A stretch of 7,732 bases of DNA from F1-60-MAGs149 sp037133215. GTDB lineage: Bacteria > Actinomycetota > Thermoleophilia > Gaiellales > F1-60-MAGs149. The stretch lies in contig JBAXOM010000095.1 in NCBI GenBank assembly GCA_037133215.1, positions 1 to 7,732 on the forward strand, given 5' to 3'. Below, piece after piece: positions 1 through 5,866 of the stretch. Made by a program: the position numbers and the translations under genes. The first letter of the stretch is position 1; every line of letters starts with the position of its first letter. The notes under the pieces were generated by a model, which saw only the letters and a list, made by a program, of their open reading frames with translations, searched no databases and was not told where the DNA came from.

Positions 1-5
1 ACGAC

Positions 6-87
6 GTTGCTGCTCAAGACGAGCACCGCTCGACTTGACACCCCTGAACGCGAAAGCACCCCTGACCACGCGCAGCACACGTCGTCA
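6..87. repeat. 82-bp direct repeat, copy 1
   Basis: Copy 1 matches 138-219 at a constant offset of 132 bp (44 codons). Positions 6-47 are identical to 138-179. Positions 48-60 are diverged (8 of 13 match). Positions 61-87 differ from 193-219 at one base (C66 versus T198). This gives about 76/82 identity overall. Each copy contains a small perfect hairpin, CGAGC-ACC-GCTCG (20-32 here). The preserved reading phase suggests an origin by duplication of once-coding DNA, but stop codons now occur in all forward frames around it. Confidence 0.9.
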
Positions 88-137
88 AAGTCGGCGCCCC
101 AACAATCATGAAGCCACAGCCGCTCCTCGCCGACGCC

Positions 138-219
138 GTTGCTGCTCAAGACGAGCACCGCTCGACTTGACACCCCTGACCACCAAACCACACCTGATCA
201 CGCGCAGCACACGTCGTCA
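138..219. repeat. 82-bp direct repeat, copy 2
   Basis: Second copy of the repeat starting at 6, with its internal CGAGC-ACC-GCTCG hairpin at 152-164. The 50 bp between the copies is not obviously repeated. Immediately after this copy the frame beginning at 198 stays open to the stop at 447 and runs into the paralogue remnant. No terminal inverted repeats or transposase were seen, so a mobile element is not supported. Confidence 0.9.
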
Positions 220-290
220 CAACCGCAGCCCGGCAGCAGTGCCAGGGCCCCAGGTTTGGAACCAGTGCTGCACGCAATCCGGGAGGGGCG

Positions 291-449
291 ACCCACACAA
301 TCACCGCCACCGCGGATCGGCGCCTTCAAACCCGCGCTTTCCAAACCACGCGCGGCACATACAAAATCACTACTAACAAGCAAATCAAGAACCGAAACGC
401 AAAGTCTGTCCTCAGAGCATATTGTTATGCTATTATTCGCTTTCGATAA
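291..449 (+). pseudogene. Remnant of the C-terminal domain of a paralogue of the propeller protein
   Basis: Read from 291, this stretch encodes TITAT, then RGTYKITTNK, then NRNAKSVLR, and ends at TAA 447-449. It aligns with residues 498-540 of the downstream propeller protein (TITAT, RGICKITTNN, KRTAKCTIR) with one single-codon gap and about 22 identities in 43 positions. DNA similarity is also visible: 20 of 21 bases match between 291-311 and the TYTITAT codons near 2020. Homology stops at about 416, exactly where the AT-rich promoter segment begins, so the expected AGTW...KITP strand that closes the domain is missing. The frame is open upstream only back to a stop at 195-197 and shows no convincing start, signal peptide or propeller blades. 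I infer a truncated, decayed copy of a related gene. A weak similarity (QGxR) may extend it back to about 243. Confidence 0.72.
416..431. repeat. Small palindrome overlapping the promoter
   Basis: AGCATA-TTGT-TATGCT, perfect 6-bp arms around a 4-nt loop. It overlaps the proposed -35 box of the propeller gene and could be an operator, or may be chance in AT-rich DNA. Confidence 0.4.
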
Positions 450-450
450 C
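422..450 (+). promoter_or_regulatory. Probable sigma70-type promoter of the propeller gene
   Basis: TTGTTA (422-427) and GATAAC (445-450) each match the -35/-10 consensus at 4 of 6 bases, with an ideal 17-bp spacer, in the most AT-rich stretch of the window. Transcription would start near 457, giving a leader of about 70 nt. This differs from the leaderless layout proposed for genes further downstream. Confidence 0.5.
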
Positions 451-514
451 AACTACCATTGTTCGTTGATGAGCTGATTAGGCGCTGCGGCGCAACGTTC
501 GCTCCTCAGCAAGC

Positions 515-527
515 CGAAGGGGCTTCG
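515..527 (+). promoter_or_regulatory. Shine-Dalgarno site inside a small hairpin, fixes the start at 528
   Basis: GAAGGGG (516-522) lies 5 nt before ATG 528 and is the best ribosome-binding site in the region. This favours 528 over the TTG at 459, which has no such site and would hide the signal peptide. The same bases form a perfect mini-hairpin, CGAAG-GGG-CTTCG, ending one base before the ATG, so translation might be modulated by RNA structure. Confidence 0.6.
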
Positions 528-2300
528 ATGATTTTGAAAAAAGGTTTTTCCTTGCGTCACTGCGCAACCGTGCTGGCCGGGGTTTGCGCCTCGCTGGCCT
601 GCGTCTTAACCATCGCTGGTCCAGCTCAGGCGGCAACAACGTCGATCTTTGGAACCACCTGGCACATGCCGCGCAACATCCAGATTGATTCGAAGGGCAA
701 CCTCTACATCGCCAACTTCGCCCCCGCCATGAGTTTTGACTCCACAGATGAAGACAACGGCCGCTGGTGGTTGTCGAGAATTACGCCAGGCGGCGTCTCT
801 AACCCCAACTGGACCCAAGTCGGCGCAGCCCCGAACATGATCGTCTTTGATTCGCAAGAAAATATCTACACCGTCAACGAGCTCTCGTACAGCGTGTCGA
901 AGACCACGCCAAATGGCGTCACCAACATCATGTGGGGTCTAACCGACGAAACTATCCCGGGTTCGCTCACGATTGACTCAAAGGGCAACATCTACACCGG
1001 CAACTACTTCGGCAGCAATGTGTCGAAGATCTCGGCAAGTGGCGTCTCGACCAAAAATTGGGCGCCCGCCGGCCTCAACCCGGACGCGATAATTGTTGAT
1101 GCGAACGACAACGTCTACGTCACCAATCAGGGCTCGGACAGTATTGCGAAGATCACGCCCGATGGTAAGTCAATCGTCAACTGGGCCAGCACCGGCGATA
1201 AGCCATACATGGTCGTATTTGATTCGGCCGGCAACCTCTACAGCGTGAACTACCTCTCGCAAAATGTGTCGAAGATCAAGCCCGACGGCACATCAACCGT
1301 CTTCTGGGGCCCGAACGGCGCGGAAGTGAAAACTCTCGGCACCAAGCCGATCACGATCACGATTGATTCGGCCGGCAACCTCTACACCGGCGACCACGGC
1401 TCGGACAATGTGACCAAGATCACGCCAGATGGCGTGTCAACACTACTTGTAGACCTCGGCCCCACCCCCCTCGGCAACGGCGCCAAGCAAGTCTACGCCC
1501 CGCGCGGGATCACGATTGATTCGGCCGGCAACCTCTACACCGCCAACCAGACGTCGGAAAACGTGTCGAAGATCACGCCAACCGTGACGAACGGCACGCC
1601 AGACATCTTTCCTGCGCCGCCAGCCACGCCGTCAGCACCGACCGCTACCGGCAGTCCGGGATCTGGCACCGCAACGGTGAGCGTCACCGCGAACCCAACA
1701 TCGGCCGCCTTTGGAACCCCGACGTCCTACACCATCGCCGCTACCCAGGACGCTTCGAAACAGTGCGTCGTCACGAGCCCAGCCACGTCCTGCAGCGTTA
1801 CCGGCCTAACCGTTGGTACTGCGTATACATTCACGGCACGGGCGAACCTCAACAGCTGGCAGACCGTTACATCAGTAGCGTCGAACAGCGTCGGTGCAAT
1901 CATGATGCCCAAGAGCGCGTCGACCCCACCCGCTAAACCCACAGGCATCATCTGGTCGCAAGGTCTTCGCAGTGTCAACCAACCAGTCACCAGCAGCTTC
2001 ACCGCCGCCCCAGACACGACCTACACAATCACCGCCACCAGGAAGGCCCGAAGCTCCGAAACTCGCGCCAACCCCAGCGCACGTGGCATCTGCAAAATCA
2101 CGACCAACAACAAAACCAAAAAGCGCACTGCGAAGTGCACAATCCGCCTGGAAAAGGCCGGTACCTGGCTCGTCAAAATCACACCCGTCCAGAACGGTCT
2201 GGCTGGCACACCCGCCACCAAGACAATCAAGGTCCGAGCCGCCACCAAGATGACGCGAACACTTCGCACACACCAGCGCGAAACCCTCGCCCAGCGCTAA
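528..2300 (+). CDS. Secreted seven-bladed NHL/Vgb-like beta-propeller protein with FN3-like module
   Basis: This encodes a 590-residue exported protein. Residues 1-35 form a Sec signal peptide: basic ILKKG start, hydrophobic core, and an AQA-A cleavage site. Residues about 48-355 hold seven blades of the form P-x-x-x-x-IDSAGNLYTAN...NVSKITPDGVST, starting near residues 48, 102, 144, 185, 225, 274 and 325, as in NHL and virginiamycin-B-lyase-like (Vgb) propellers. The enzyme function is not implied; many such proteins are binding or surface proteins. A Pro/Ala linker (about 360-375) leads to a fibronectin-III-like module (about 375-456, GLTVGTAYTFTARA). A C-terminal Thr/Lys-rich beta domain follows (about 480-570, KCTIRLEKAGTWLVKITPV), a tail style seen in secreted proteins of actinobacteria. 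No membrane anchor or LPXTG motif is visible. The last 20 residues are basic. The gene stands alone between its own promoter and a hairpin. Ligand unknown. Confidence 0.85.
   Translation: MILKKGFSLRHCATVLAGVCASLACVLTIAGPAQAATTSIFGTTWHMPRNIQIDSKGNLYIANFAPAMSFDSTDEDNGRWWLSRITPGGVSNPNWTQVGAAPNMIVFDSQENIYTVNELSYSVSKTTPNGVTNIMWGLTDETIPGSLTIDSKGNIYTGNYFGSNVSKISASGVSTKNWAPAGLNPDAIIVDANDNVYVTNQGSDSIAKITPDGKSIVNWASTGDKPYMVVFDSAGNLYSVNYLSQNVSKIKPDGTSTVFWGPNGAEVKTLGTKPITITIDSAGNLYTGDHGSDNVTKITPDGVSTLLVDLGPTPLGNGAKQVYAPRGITIDSAGNLYTANQTSENVSKITPTVTNGTPDIFPAPPATPSAPTATGSPGSGTATVSVTANPTSAAFGTPTSYTIAATQDASKQCVVTSPATSCSVTGLTVGTAYTFTARANLNSWQTVTSVASNSVGAIMMPKSASTPPAKPTGIIWSQGLRSVNQPVTSSFTAAPDTTYTITATRKARSSETRANPSARGICKITTNNKTKKRTAKCTIRLEKAGTWLVKITPVQNGLAGTPATKTIKVRAATKMTRTLRTHQRETLAQR
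1355..1389 (+). repeat. 35-bp exact repeat within propeller blade 6
   Basis: This segment encodes the IDSAGNLYT strand of blade 6 and is identical base for base to 1508-1542 in blade 7. A 22-bp part recurs at 1221-1242 in blade 5. The earlier blades are more diverged, so blades 5-7 were probably duplicated or homogenised recently. Confidence 0.9.
1508..1542 (+). repeat. 35-bp exact repeat within propeller blade 7
   Basis: Second copy of the 35-bp blade repeat at 1355-1389. Identity at synonymous positions argues for recent duplication or gene conversion and not only selection on the protein. Confidence 0.9.
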
Positions 2301-2308
2301 CCAAAACC

Positions 2309-2350
2309 ACCTCCCGCGAAAACCGCTTCTTAGAGGTTTTCGCGGGAGGT
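2309..2350. terminator. Perfect 16-bp hairpin after the propeller gene
   Basis: The arms 2309-2324 and 2335-2350 are perfectly complementary (ACCTCCCGCGAAAACC and its complement) around a 10-nt loop, starting 8 nt after the stop codon. There is no T-run after it on the + strand (CATATACCCC follows), so it is either an L-shaped terminator without a U-tract or an mRNA-stabilising stem. On the - strand it would be followed by GGTTTTGG. Confidence 0.75.
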
Positions 2351-2369
2351 CATATACCCCGCAACGCGT

Positions 2370-2388
2370 CTCGTACCACCAATACGAG
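2370..2388. promoter_or_regulatory. Inverted repeat upstream of the MMPL gene, possible operator
   Basis: CTCGTA (2370-2375) and TACGAG (2383-2388) are perfect 6-bp arms separated by 7 nt. MMPL transporters are often controlled by TetR-type repressors that bind such sites, but no regulator gene is in the window. The 215-bp interval to the MMPL start shows no clear -35/-10 pair. Confidence 0.3.
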
Positions 2389-2410
2389 GAGATCTTGAAG
2401 GTCGACTCCA

Positions 2411-2444
2411 ACGTTGCTGCCCACCACGAGCACGTCTCGGTTCG
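2411..2444. repeat. Diverged third copy of the upstream repeat (first 34 bp)
   Basis: Aligned without gaps to 4-37, 26 of 34 bases match, sharing ACGTTGCTGC, ACGAGCAC and CTCG blocks. It follows the hairpin after the propeller gene, so the gene is flanked on both sides by the same element. Similarity fades after 2444. Confidence 0.5.
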
Positions 2445-2515
2445 CTCATCCGCAGCCGCCTAATCCGCGATAAACGTCCTGCGCGACGCTGCTCCCTTCT
2501 TTCGACGAGGTCCCC

Positions 2516-4645
2516 ATGGAACGCCTAACCCGGTGGGTTCTCCGTCACCGTCTGATCGTCGTCGTGATCTGGTTGTTTGCGCTCGGTGGCGGTATGGCTA
2601 GCGCAGCGGGTATTACCGACGTCTTGTCACAGGAGTTTGCGGTGCCCGACAAGCCCGCGTTCGCAGCGAACGCGGCAATCGTCGCGGACTACGGTAATGG
2701 CGGCGAAAAGCCACCTGTCGTGCTCGTCACCACGGTTCCTGAGGGTGCGAAGATCAGCGACGCTGCAACGACGGCGGAGCTGCAGGGCGTGCTCGATTCG
2801 GTGATGAAGTCGGCACCGAACCTACGCGTGGTCGGCTATCCCGACACGCTCGATCCACGGTTCATCAGCGAGGACGGTAGGACGACGTTCGCGTACGTCT
2901 ATGGACCGGCTGCTGGCGGGTTTAGTGAGGCTCCAGTGGCGTTGCCTGCGATCGAGGCAGCCGTTGCAGACGCCACGATCGCTGGTGCTCCGATTGCGTT
3001 GACCGGCATTCCGATGCTGACTGGTGATGGTGGCGGCGGAGAGGGCCCGAGCCTGCTGATCGAGGTGCTGTTCGGCGGCCTCGGCGCACTGGCCATCCTG
3101 ATCTTCGTGTTCGCATCGTTCTTGGCGTTGACGCCGCTGATGGTCGCGCTCGTCGCGATCCCATCCACGTTTCTCGTGCTGGGCATCCTCGCGCGTCTGA
3201 CTGACGTCTCCATCATCGTGCAGTTCCTCGTCGGCCTGATCGGTCTTGGCGTCGCGATCGACTACGCCCTGCTGATCGTGACGCGGTGGCGAGAGGAGCG
3301 TGCTCTCGGCGCCGAGGGTGACGAGGCCCTCGTGCGAGCGATGAAGACCGCCGGGCGAGCCGTCGTCGTCTCTGGCATCACCGTCGCAATCGGACTGCTT
3401 GCTCTCGTGATCCTTCCCGTGCCGTTCCTACGCAGCATCGGCTATGCGGGCATGCTGATTCCGACGATTAGCGTGCTCGTGTCGATCACGCTGCTGCCCG
3501 TCGTGCTCGCCACCATTGGCCCGCGCTTTGAATGGCCGCGCATCCGAAAAGAAGACACCGCGAGTCGCGGTTGGACACGCTGGGCCGAACTCGTCGTACG
3601 GCGACGTTGGATCGCTGCGATCGTTGGCATTGCGATCCTCGCGATACTGCTCGTGCCGGCCTCGCAGATCGTGATCGGGGAGCCCGCTGCCACCTCCCTG
3701 ACCTCGTCCGGACCACCACGCGATGCCCTCATCACCCTCCAGACCTCGGGTATTGGCGATGGCGCAGTGACGCCGATGGAGGTGATCGCCACGACCGCCA
3801 CGGCAGCGGCGACCGCGAAATCGCTCGCCGCCGTCGAGGGAGTCAGGCTCGCCGTCGCACCAACTGCGGCCGGTTGGCAGTCAGACGGCACAACGCTGAT
3901 CGAGGTGATCCCGCAGGACGATGGCGCCACACCCGAGGGCCGGGCGACGATCGATCGCGTGCGCGCTGCCGCTGAGCAGCTCGAACCGGCTCCACAAGTC
4001 GGCGGTGTCGGCCCTCAGAATGATGACTTCATTAGTGCCGTCTACGGGTCGTTCCCACTGATGCTGCTGATGATCGGCATCATCACATTCATCTTCTTGG
4101 CCCGCGAATTCCGCTCGCTCCTGCTCCCACTGAAGGCCATCATCCTCAACCTCTGCTCCGTCGGTGCAGCCTGGGGAATCATGGTCTGGGCTTGGCAGCA
4201 GGGCAACCTCTCGCAGCCGGTCTGGGGGATCGAGGCGACCGGCGCGATCACCTCTTGGCTCCCGCTGATGGTCTTCGCGTTCCTCTACGGCCTGTCGATG
4301 GATTACGAGGTGTTCATCTTGTCGCGAATGCGCGAGGAGTACGACGCGACAGGCTCGAACACGAAGGCGATCGTGACTGGCATCGGCCGCACCGGCAGGC
4401 TCGTCACGAGCGCTGCGCTGATTCTCTTCCTCGCCTTCGTTGCGCTCGGCGCAACGCCCGAGACGGCGGTACGGATCTTCGCAACCGGCTTAGCGGCCGG
4501 CATTCTGCTGGACGCCACGCTGATCCGTGCGCTGCTCGTGCCGGCTCTGGTGTCGCTCTTCGGCAACTGGAATTGGTGGATGCCTGTCTGGGCAGCCAAA
4601 ATCCTTCGGGTCGAGCCGTCGCTGCCGAACCGCATCGCGAAGTAG
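2516..4645 (+). CDS. MMPL-family RND transporter
   Basis: This is a 709-residue inner-membrane transporter of the MMPL branch of the RND superfamily, which exports lipids or hydrophobic compounds using the proton gradient. The layout is two repeats. The first has TM1 (about 12-32), an extracytoplasmic loop (about 33-180), then five helices (about 183-335). The second has TM7 (about 365-383), a second loop (about 384-510) and five more helices (about 512-682). The proton-relay Asp-Tyr pairs are present in both halves: GLGVAIDYALL (D249-Y250) and LYGLSMDYEVF (D596-Y597). It is complete and of usual length, without the long C-terminal extension of mycobacterial lipid-exporting MmpL proteins. ATG 2516 is preceded by a weak ACGAGG site. 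Substrate cannot be told from the sequence, and no MmpS-like partner or lipid-synthesis gene is adjacent. Confidence 0.93.
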   Translation: MERLTRWVLRHRLIVVVIWLFALGGGMASAAGITDVLSQEFAVPDKPAFAANAAIVADYGNGGEKPPVVLVTTVPEGAKISDAATTAELQGVLDSVMKSAPNLRVVGYPDTLDPRFISEDGRTTFAYVYGPAAGGFSEAPVALPAIEAAVADATIAGAPIALTGIPMLTGDGGGGEGPSLLIEVLFGGLGALAILIFVFASFLALTPLMVALVAIPSTFLVLGILARLTDVSIIVQFLVGLIGLGVAIDYALLIVTRWREERALGAEGDEALVRAMKTAGRAVVVSGITVAIGLLALVILPVPFLRSIGYAGMLIPTISVLVSITLLPVVLATIGPRFEWPRIRKEDTASRGWTRWAELVVRRRWIAAIVGIAILAILLVPASQIVIGEPAATSLTSSGPPRDALITLQTSGIGDGAVTPMEVIATTATAAATAKSLAAVEGVRLAVAPTAAGWQSDGTTLIEVIPQDDGATPEGRATIDRVRAAAEQLEPAPQVGGVGPQNDDFISAVYGSFPLMLLMIGIITFIFLAREFRSLLLPLKAIILNLCSVGAAWGIMVWAWQQGNLSQPVWGIEATGAITSWLPLMVFAFLYGLSMDYEVFILSRMREEYDATGSNTKAIVTGIGRTGRLVTSAALILFLAFVALGATPETAVRIFATGLAAGILLDATLIRALLVPALVSLFGNWNWWMPVWAAKILRVEPSLPNRIAK

Positions 4646-4648
4646 CCC

Positions 4649-4819
4649 CTACCGCCCGCGGTTGAGGCCAAACACGATCAGCGCGGTCAGCCCGACGGCA
4701 ACCGCACAGATCGCGAGCCCGAGCACCTCGTTGACCGTGTTGCTGATGGCGAGGCCGGCCATGAACAGCACCAGCAGCGCGAGCATCAATAAGACGCGTT
4801 TGCGGTAGGTGAGCTGCAT
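4649..4819 (-). CDS. Small two-helix membrane protein, unknown function
   Basis: This encodes 56 residues: a short basic N-terminus (MQLTYRKR), a helix at about 9-26 (LLMLALLVLFMAGLAI), a short linker with SNTVNE, a second helix at about 32-51, and a basic end (LNRGR). The positive charges at both termini predict both ends in the cytoplasm. I do not recognise a family. The frame is open much further upstream, but that extension is antisense to the FGE gene and Arg/Pro/Ser-rich, so it is not believed. ATG 4819 is preceded directly by GAGGAG, too close for a normal Shine-Dalgarno. A GATGGT box (4826-4831) sits exactly 6 nt before the ATG, resembling the leaderless layout of neighbouring genes. 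The stop lies 3 nt from the convergent MMPL stop, and its start faces the FGE gene across 89 bp. Confidence 0.65.
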   Translation of the reverse strand: MQLTYRKRVLLMLALLVLFMAGLAISNTVNEVLGLAICAVAVGLTALIVFGLNRGR

Positions 4820-4896
4820 CTCCTCACCATCATGCCCGAGGGCACGCGGGTTTGTGTGCGGGCACCACGCCAGCGGCCACAAAGTCGCCCCGTGGC

Positions 4897-4902
4897 TATG
4901 CT
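4897..4902 (+). promoter_or_regulatory. -10 box for leaderless transcription of the FGE gene
   Basis: TATGCT fits TAnnnT and ends 6 nt before GTG 4909, so transcription would begin at the start codon. No Shine-Dalgarno is seen before any candidate start. No good -35 is visible. Confidence 0.5.
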
Positions 4903-4908
4903 GCGTCG

Positions 4909-5835
4909 GTGTCCGCCGCAACCCCACCAACCACGCATGGCGCCGAGTTGATGCCGATTCCGGGTGGCACTTACCTGATTGGCAATGAGGACGATCAGGC
5001 TCGGGATGGTGATGGTGAGGGTCCGGTTCGCCCGGTTGAAGTGGCACCCTTTTGGATGGATGCGCATGCCGTTTCGAACAAGCGCTTTGCTGCCTTCGTC
5101 GAGGAGACCGAGTGGGTGACAGTCGCCGAGCAGTACGGCTGGTCGTTCGTCTTCGTCGGCTTCCTCCCCGACGATTTCGAGCTGACGCAGGCCGCGGCGG
5201 CTGCACCGTGGTGGCGCAAGGTCGACGGCGCCGATTGGCGTCACCCCGAGGGGCCTCACACCAACCTTGAGGGACGCGACGACCATCCTGTCGTCCACGT
5301 CGCCATCCTCGACGCGATCGCCTACTGCGCGTGGGCCGACTTGCGCCTGCCGAGCGAAGCTGAGTGGGAGATCGCGTCGCGTGGTGGCCTCGAGCAGCAG
5401 CGCTTCCCGTGGGGCGCCGAGCTCGAGCCGAATGGTCAGCACATGTGCAATATCTGGCAGGGCACGTTTCCCGAGGACAACACGGCCGCCGATGGCTACC
5501 TCGGCACGTGCCCCGTCGACACGTTCTCGCCGAACGGCTACGGCCTGTACAACACGAGTGGCAACGTCTGGGAGTGGACGACCGACCGCTTCGACACAGC
5601 CGTCGGCAATGACATCATGGCGATCCGCGGCGGCTCGTACCTCTGCCACGAGTCGTACTGCAACCGCTACCGCGTCGCGGCTCGCACCGGCAACACGCCG
5701 GAGAGCTCGACCGGGCACCAAGGCTTTCGCTGCGCGTGGAGTCCCGAGCCGCAATTGCCGACGACCACTGGCACAGCCGCCACGGACAGCGCAACCACCG
5801 CTCCTGGGTGTTGCGCGCCCTCCCGGTCGTCGTAG
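4909..5835 (+). CDS. Formylglycine-generating enzyme (sulfatase-modifying factor), with C-terminal CAPSR motif
   Basis: FGE oxidises a cysteine in the CxPxR motif of type I sulfatases to C-alpha-formylglycine, using O2 and copper. The 308-residue protein shows the FGE-sulfatase fold throughout: PIPGGTYLIGN (16-26), VSNKRFAAFVEET (55-67), HPVVHV (126-131), RLPSEAEWEIASRGG (146-160), GLYNTSGNVWEWT (212-224) and GGSYLCHESYCNRYR (241-255), then TGHQGFRC. Both catalytic, copper-binding cysteines are present (C246, C251), separating it from cysteine-less relatives such as EgtB-like or lectin-like proteins. GTG 4909 is chosen because of the -10 box; TTG 4852 would add 19 residues. The core ends near residue 277. 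A Thr/Ala/Pro-rich linker then ends in GCCAPSRSS, and its CAPSR (302-306) matches the FGE target motif. No sulfatase is in the window. It is cytosolic as read, with no signal peptide. Confidence 0.93.
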   Translation: MSAATPPTTHGAELMPIPGGTYLIGNEDDQARDGDGEGPVRPVEVAPFWMDAHAVSNKRFAAFVEETEWVTVAEQYGWSFVFVGFLPDDFELTQAAAAAPWWRKVDGADWRHPEGPHTNLEGRDDHPVVHVAILDAIAYCAWADLRLPSEAEWEIASRGGLEQQRFPWGAELEPNGQHMCNIWQGTFPEDNTAADGYLGTCPVDTFSPNGYGLYNTSGNVWEWTTDRFDTAVGNDIMAIRGGSYLCHESYCNRYRVAARTGNTPESSTGHQGFRCAWSPEPQLPTTTGTAATDSATTAPGCCAPSRSS

Positions 5836-5852
5836 CCATCGTGGCAAGCCAG

Positions 5853-5858
5853 TACGCT
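5853..5858 (+). promoter_or_regulatory. -10 box before the four-helix membrane protein
   Basis: TACGCT fits TAnnnT and ends 8 nt before ATG 5867, predicting a leaderless or almost leaderless mRNA. It lies in the 31-bp gap after the FGE stop, and read-through from the FGE gene is also possible. Confidence 0.4.
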
Positions 5859-5866
5859 GACGCTCG

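Larger units (their letters stand above)
1..527. other. Gene-free region with repeats, a gene remnant and a promoter
   Basis: No intact gene is supported in this stretch. It holds, in order, two copies of an 82-bp direct repeat, a decayed fragment homologous to the C-terminal domain of the downstream propeller protein, an AT-rich promoter segment (only 10 G/C in the 37 bases 419-455) and a leader of about 70 nt ending in a Shine-Dalgarno hairpin. Open frames crossing the repeats (for example 35-376 and 139-477) have Arg/His/Pro/Thr-rich translations without recognisable domains and look like by-products of GC-rich sequence. Confidence 0.7.

Noticed and set aside
6..219. Possible CRISPR array or transposon ends
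   Set aside because: Only two long repeat copies with a 50-bp gap, no regular short repeat-spacer pattern, no cas gene, no transposase and no terminal inverted repeats.
35..477. Forward open frames across the upstream repeats, and the - strand frame 198-452
   Set aside because: Low-complexity Arg/His/Pro/Thr translations, no ribosome site, no recognisable domain, and the frame with real homology in this stretch is a different one (291-449).
459..527. Extended TTG start for the propeller protein
   Set aside because: It would put 23 polar residues before a clear Sec signal peptide and lacks a ribosome-binding site, while ATG 528 has GAAGGGG 5 nt upstream.
1872..2411. 179-codon - strand frame over the 3' end of the propeller gene and the hairpin
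   Set aside because: It reads through the terminator-like stem and is antisense to the FN3-like and C-terminal domains; composition is that of a shadow frame.
5267..5860. Frame-shifted 197-codon frame inside the FGE gene
   Set aside because: Arg/Ser/Thr-rich shadow of the FGE coding sequence in another frame; the FGE frame shows unbroken family motifs on both sides.
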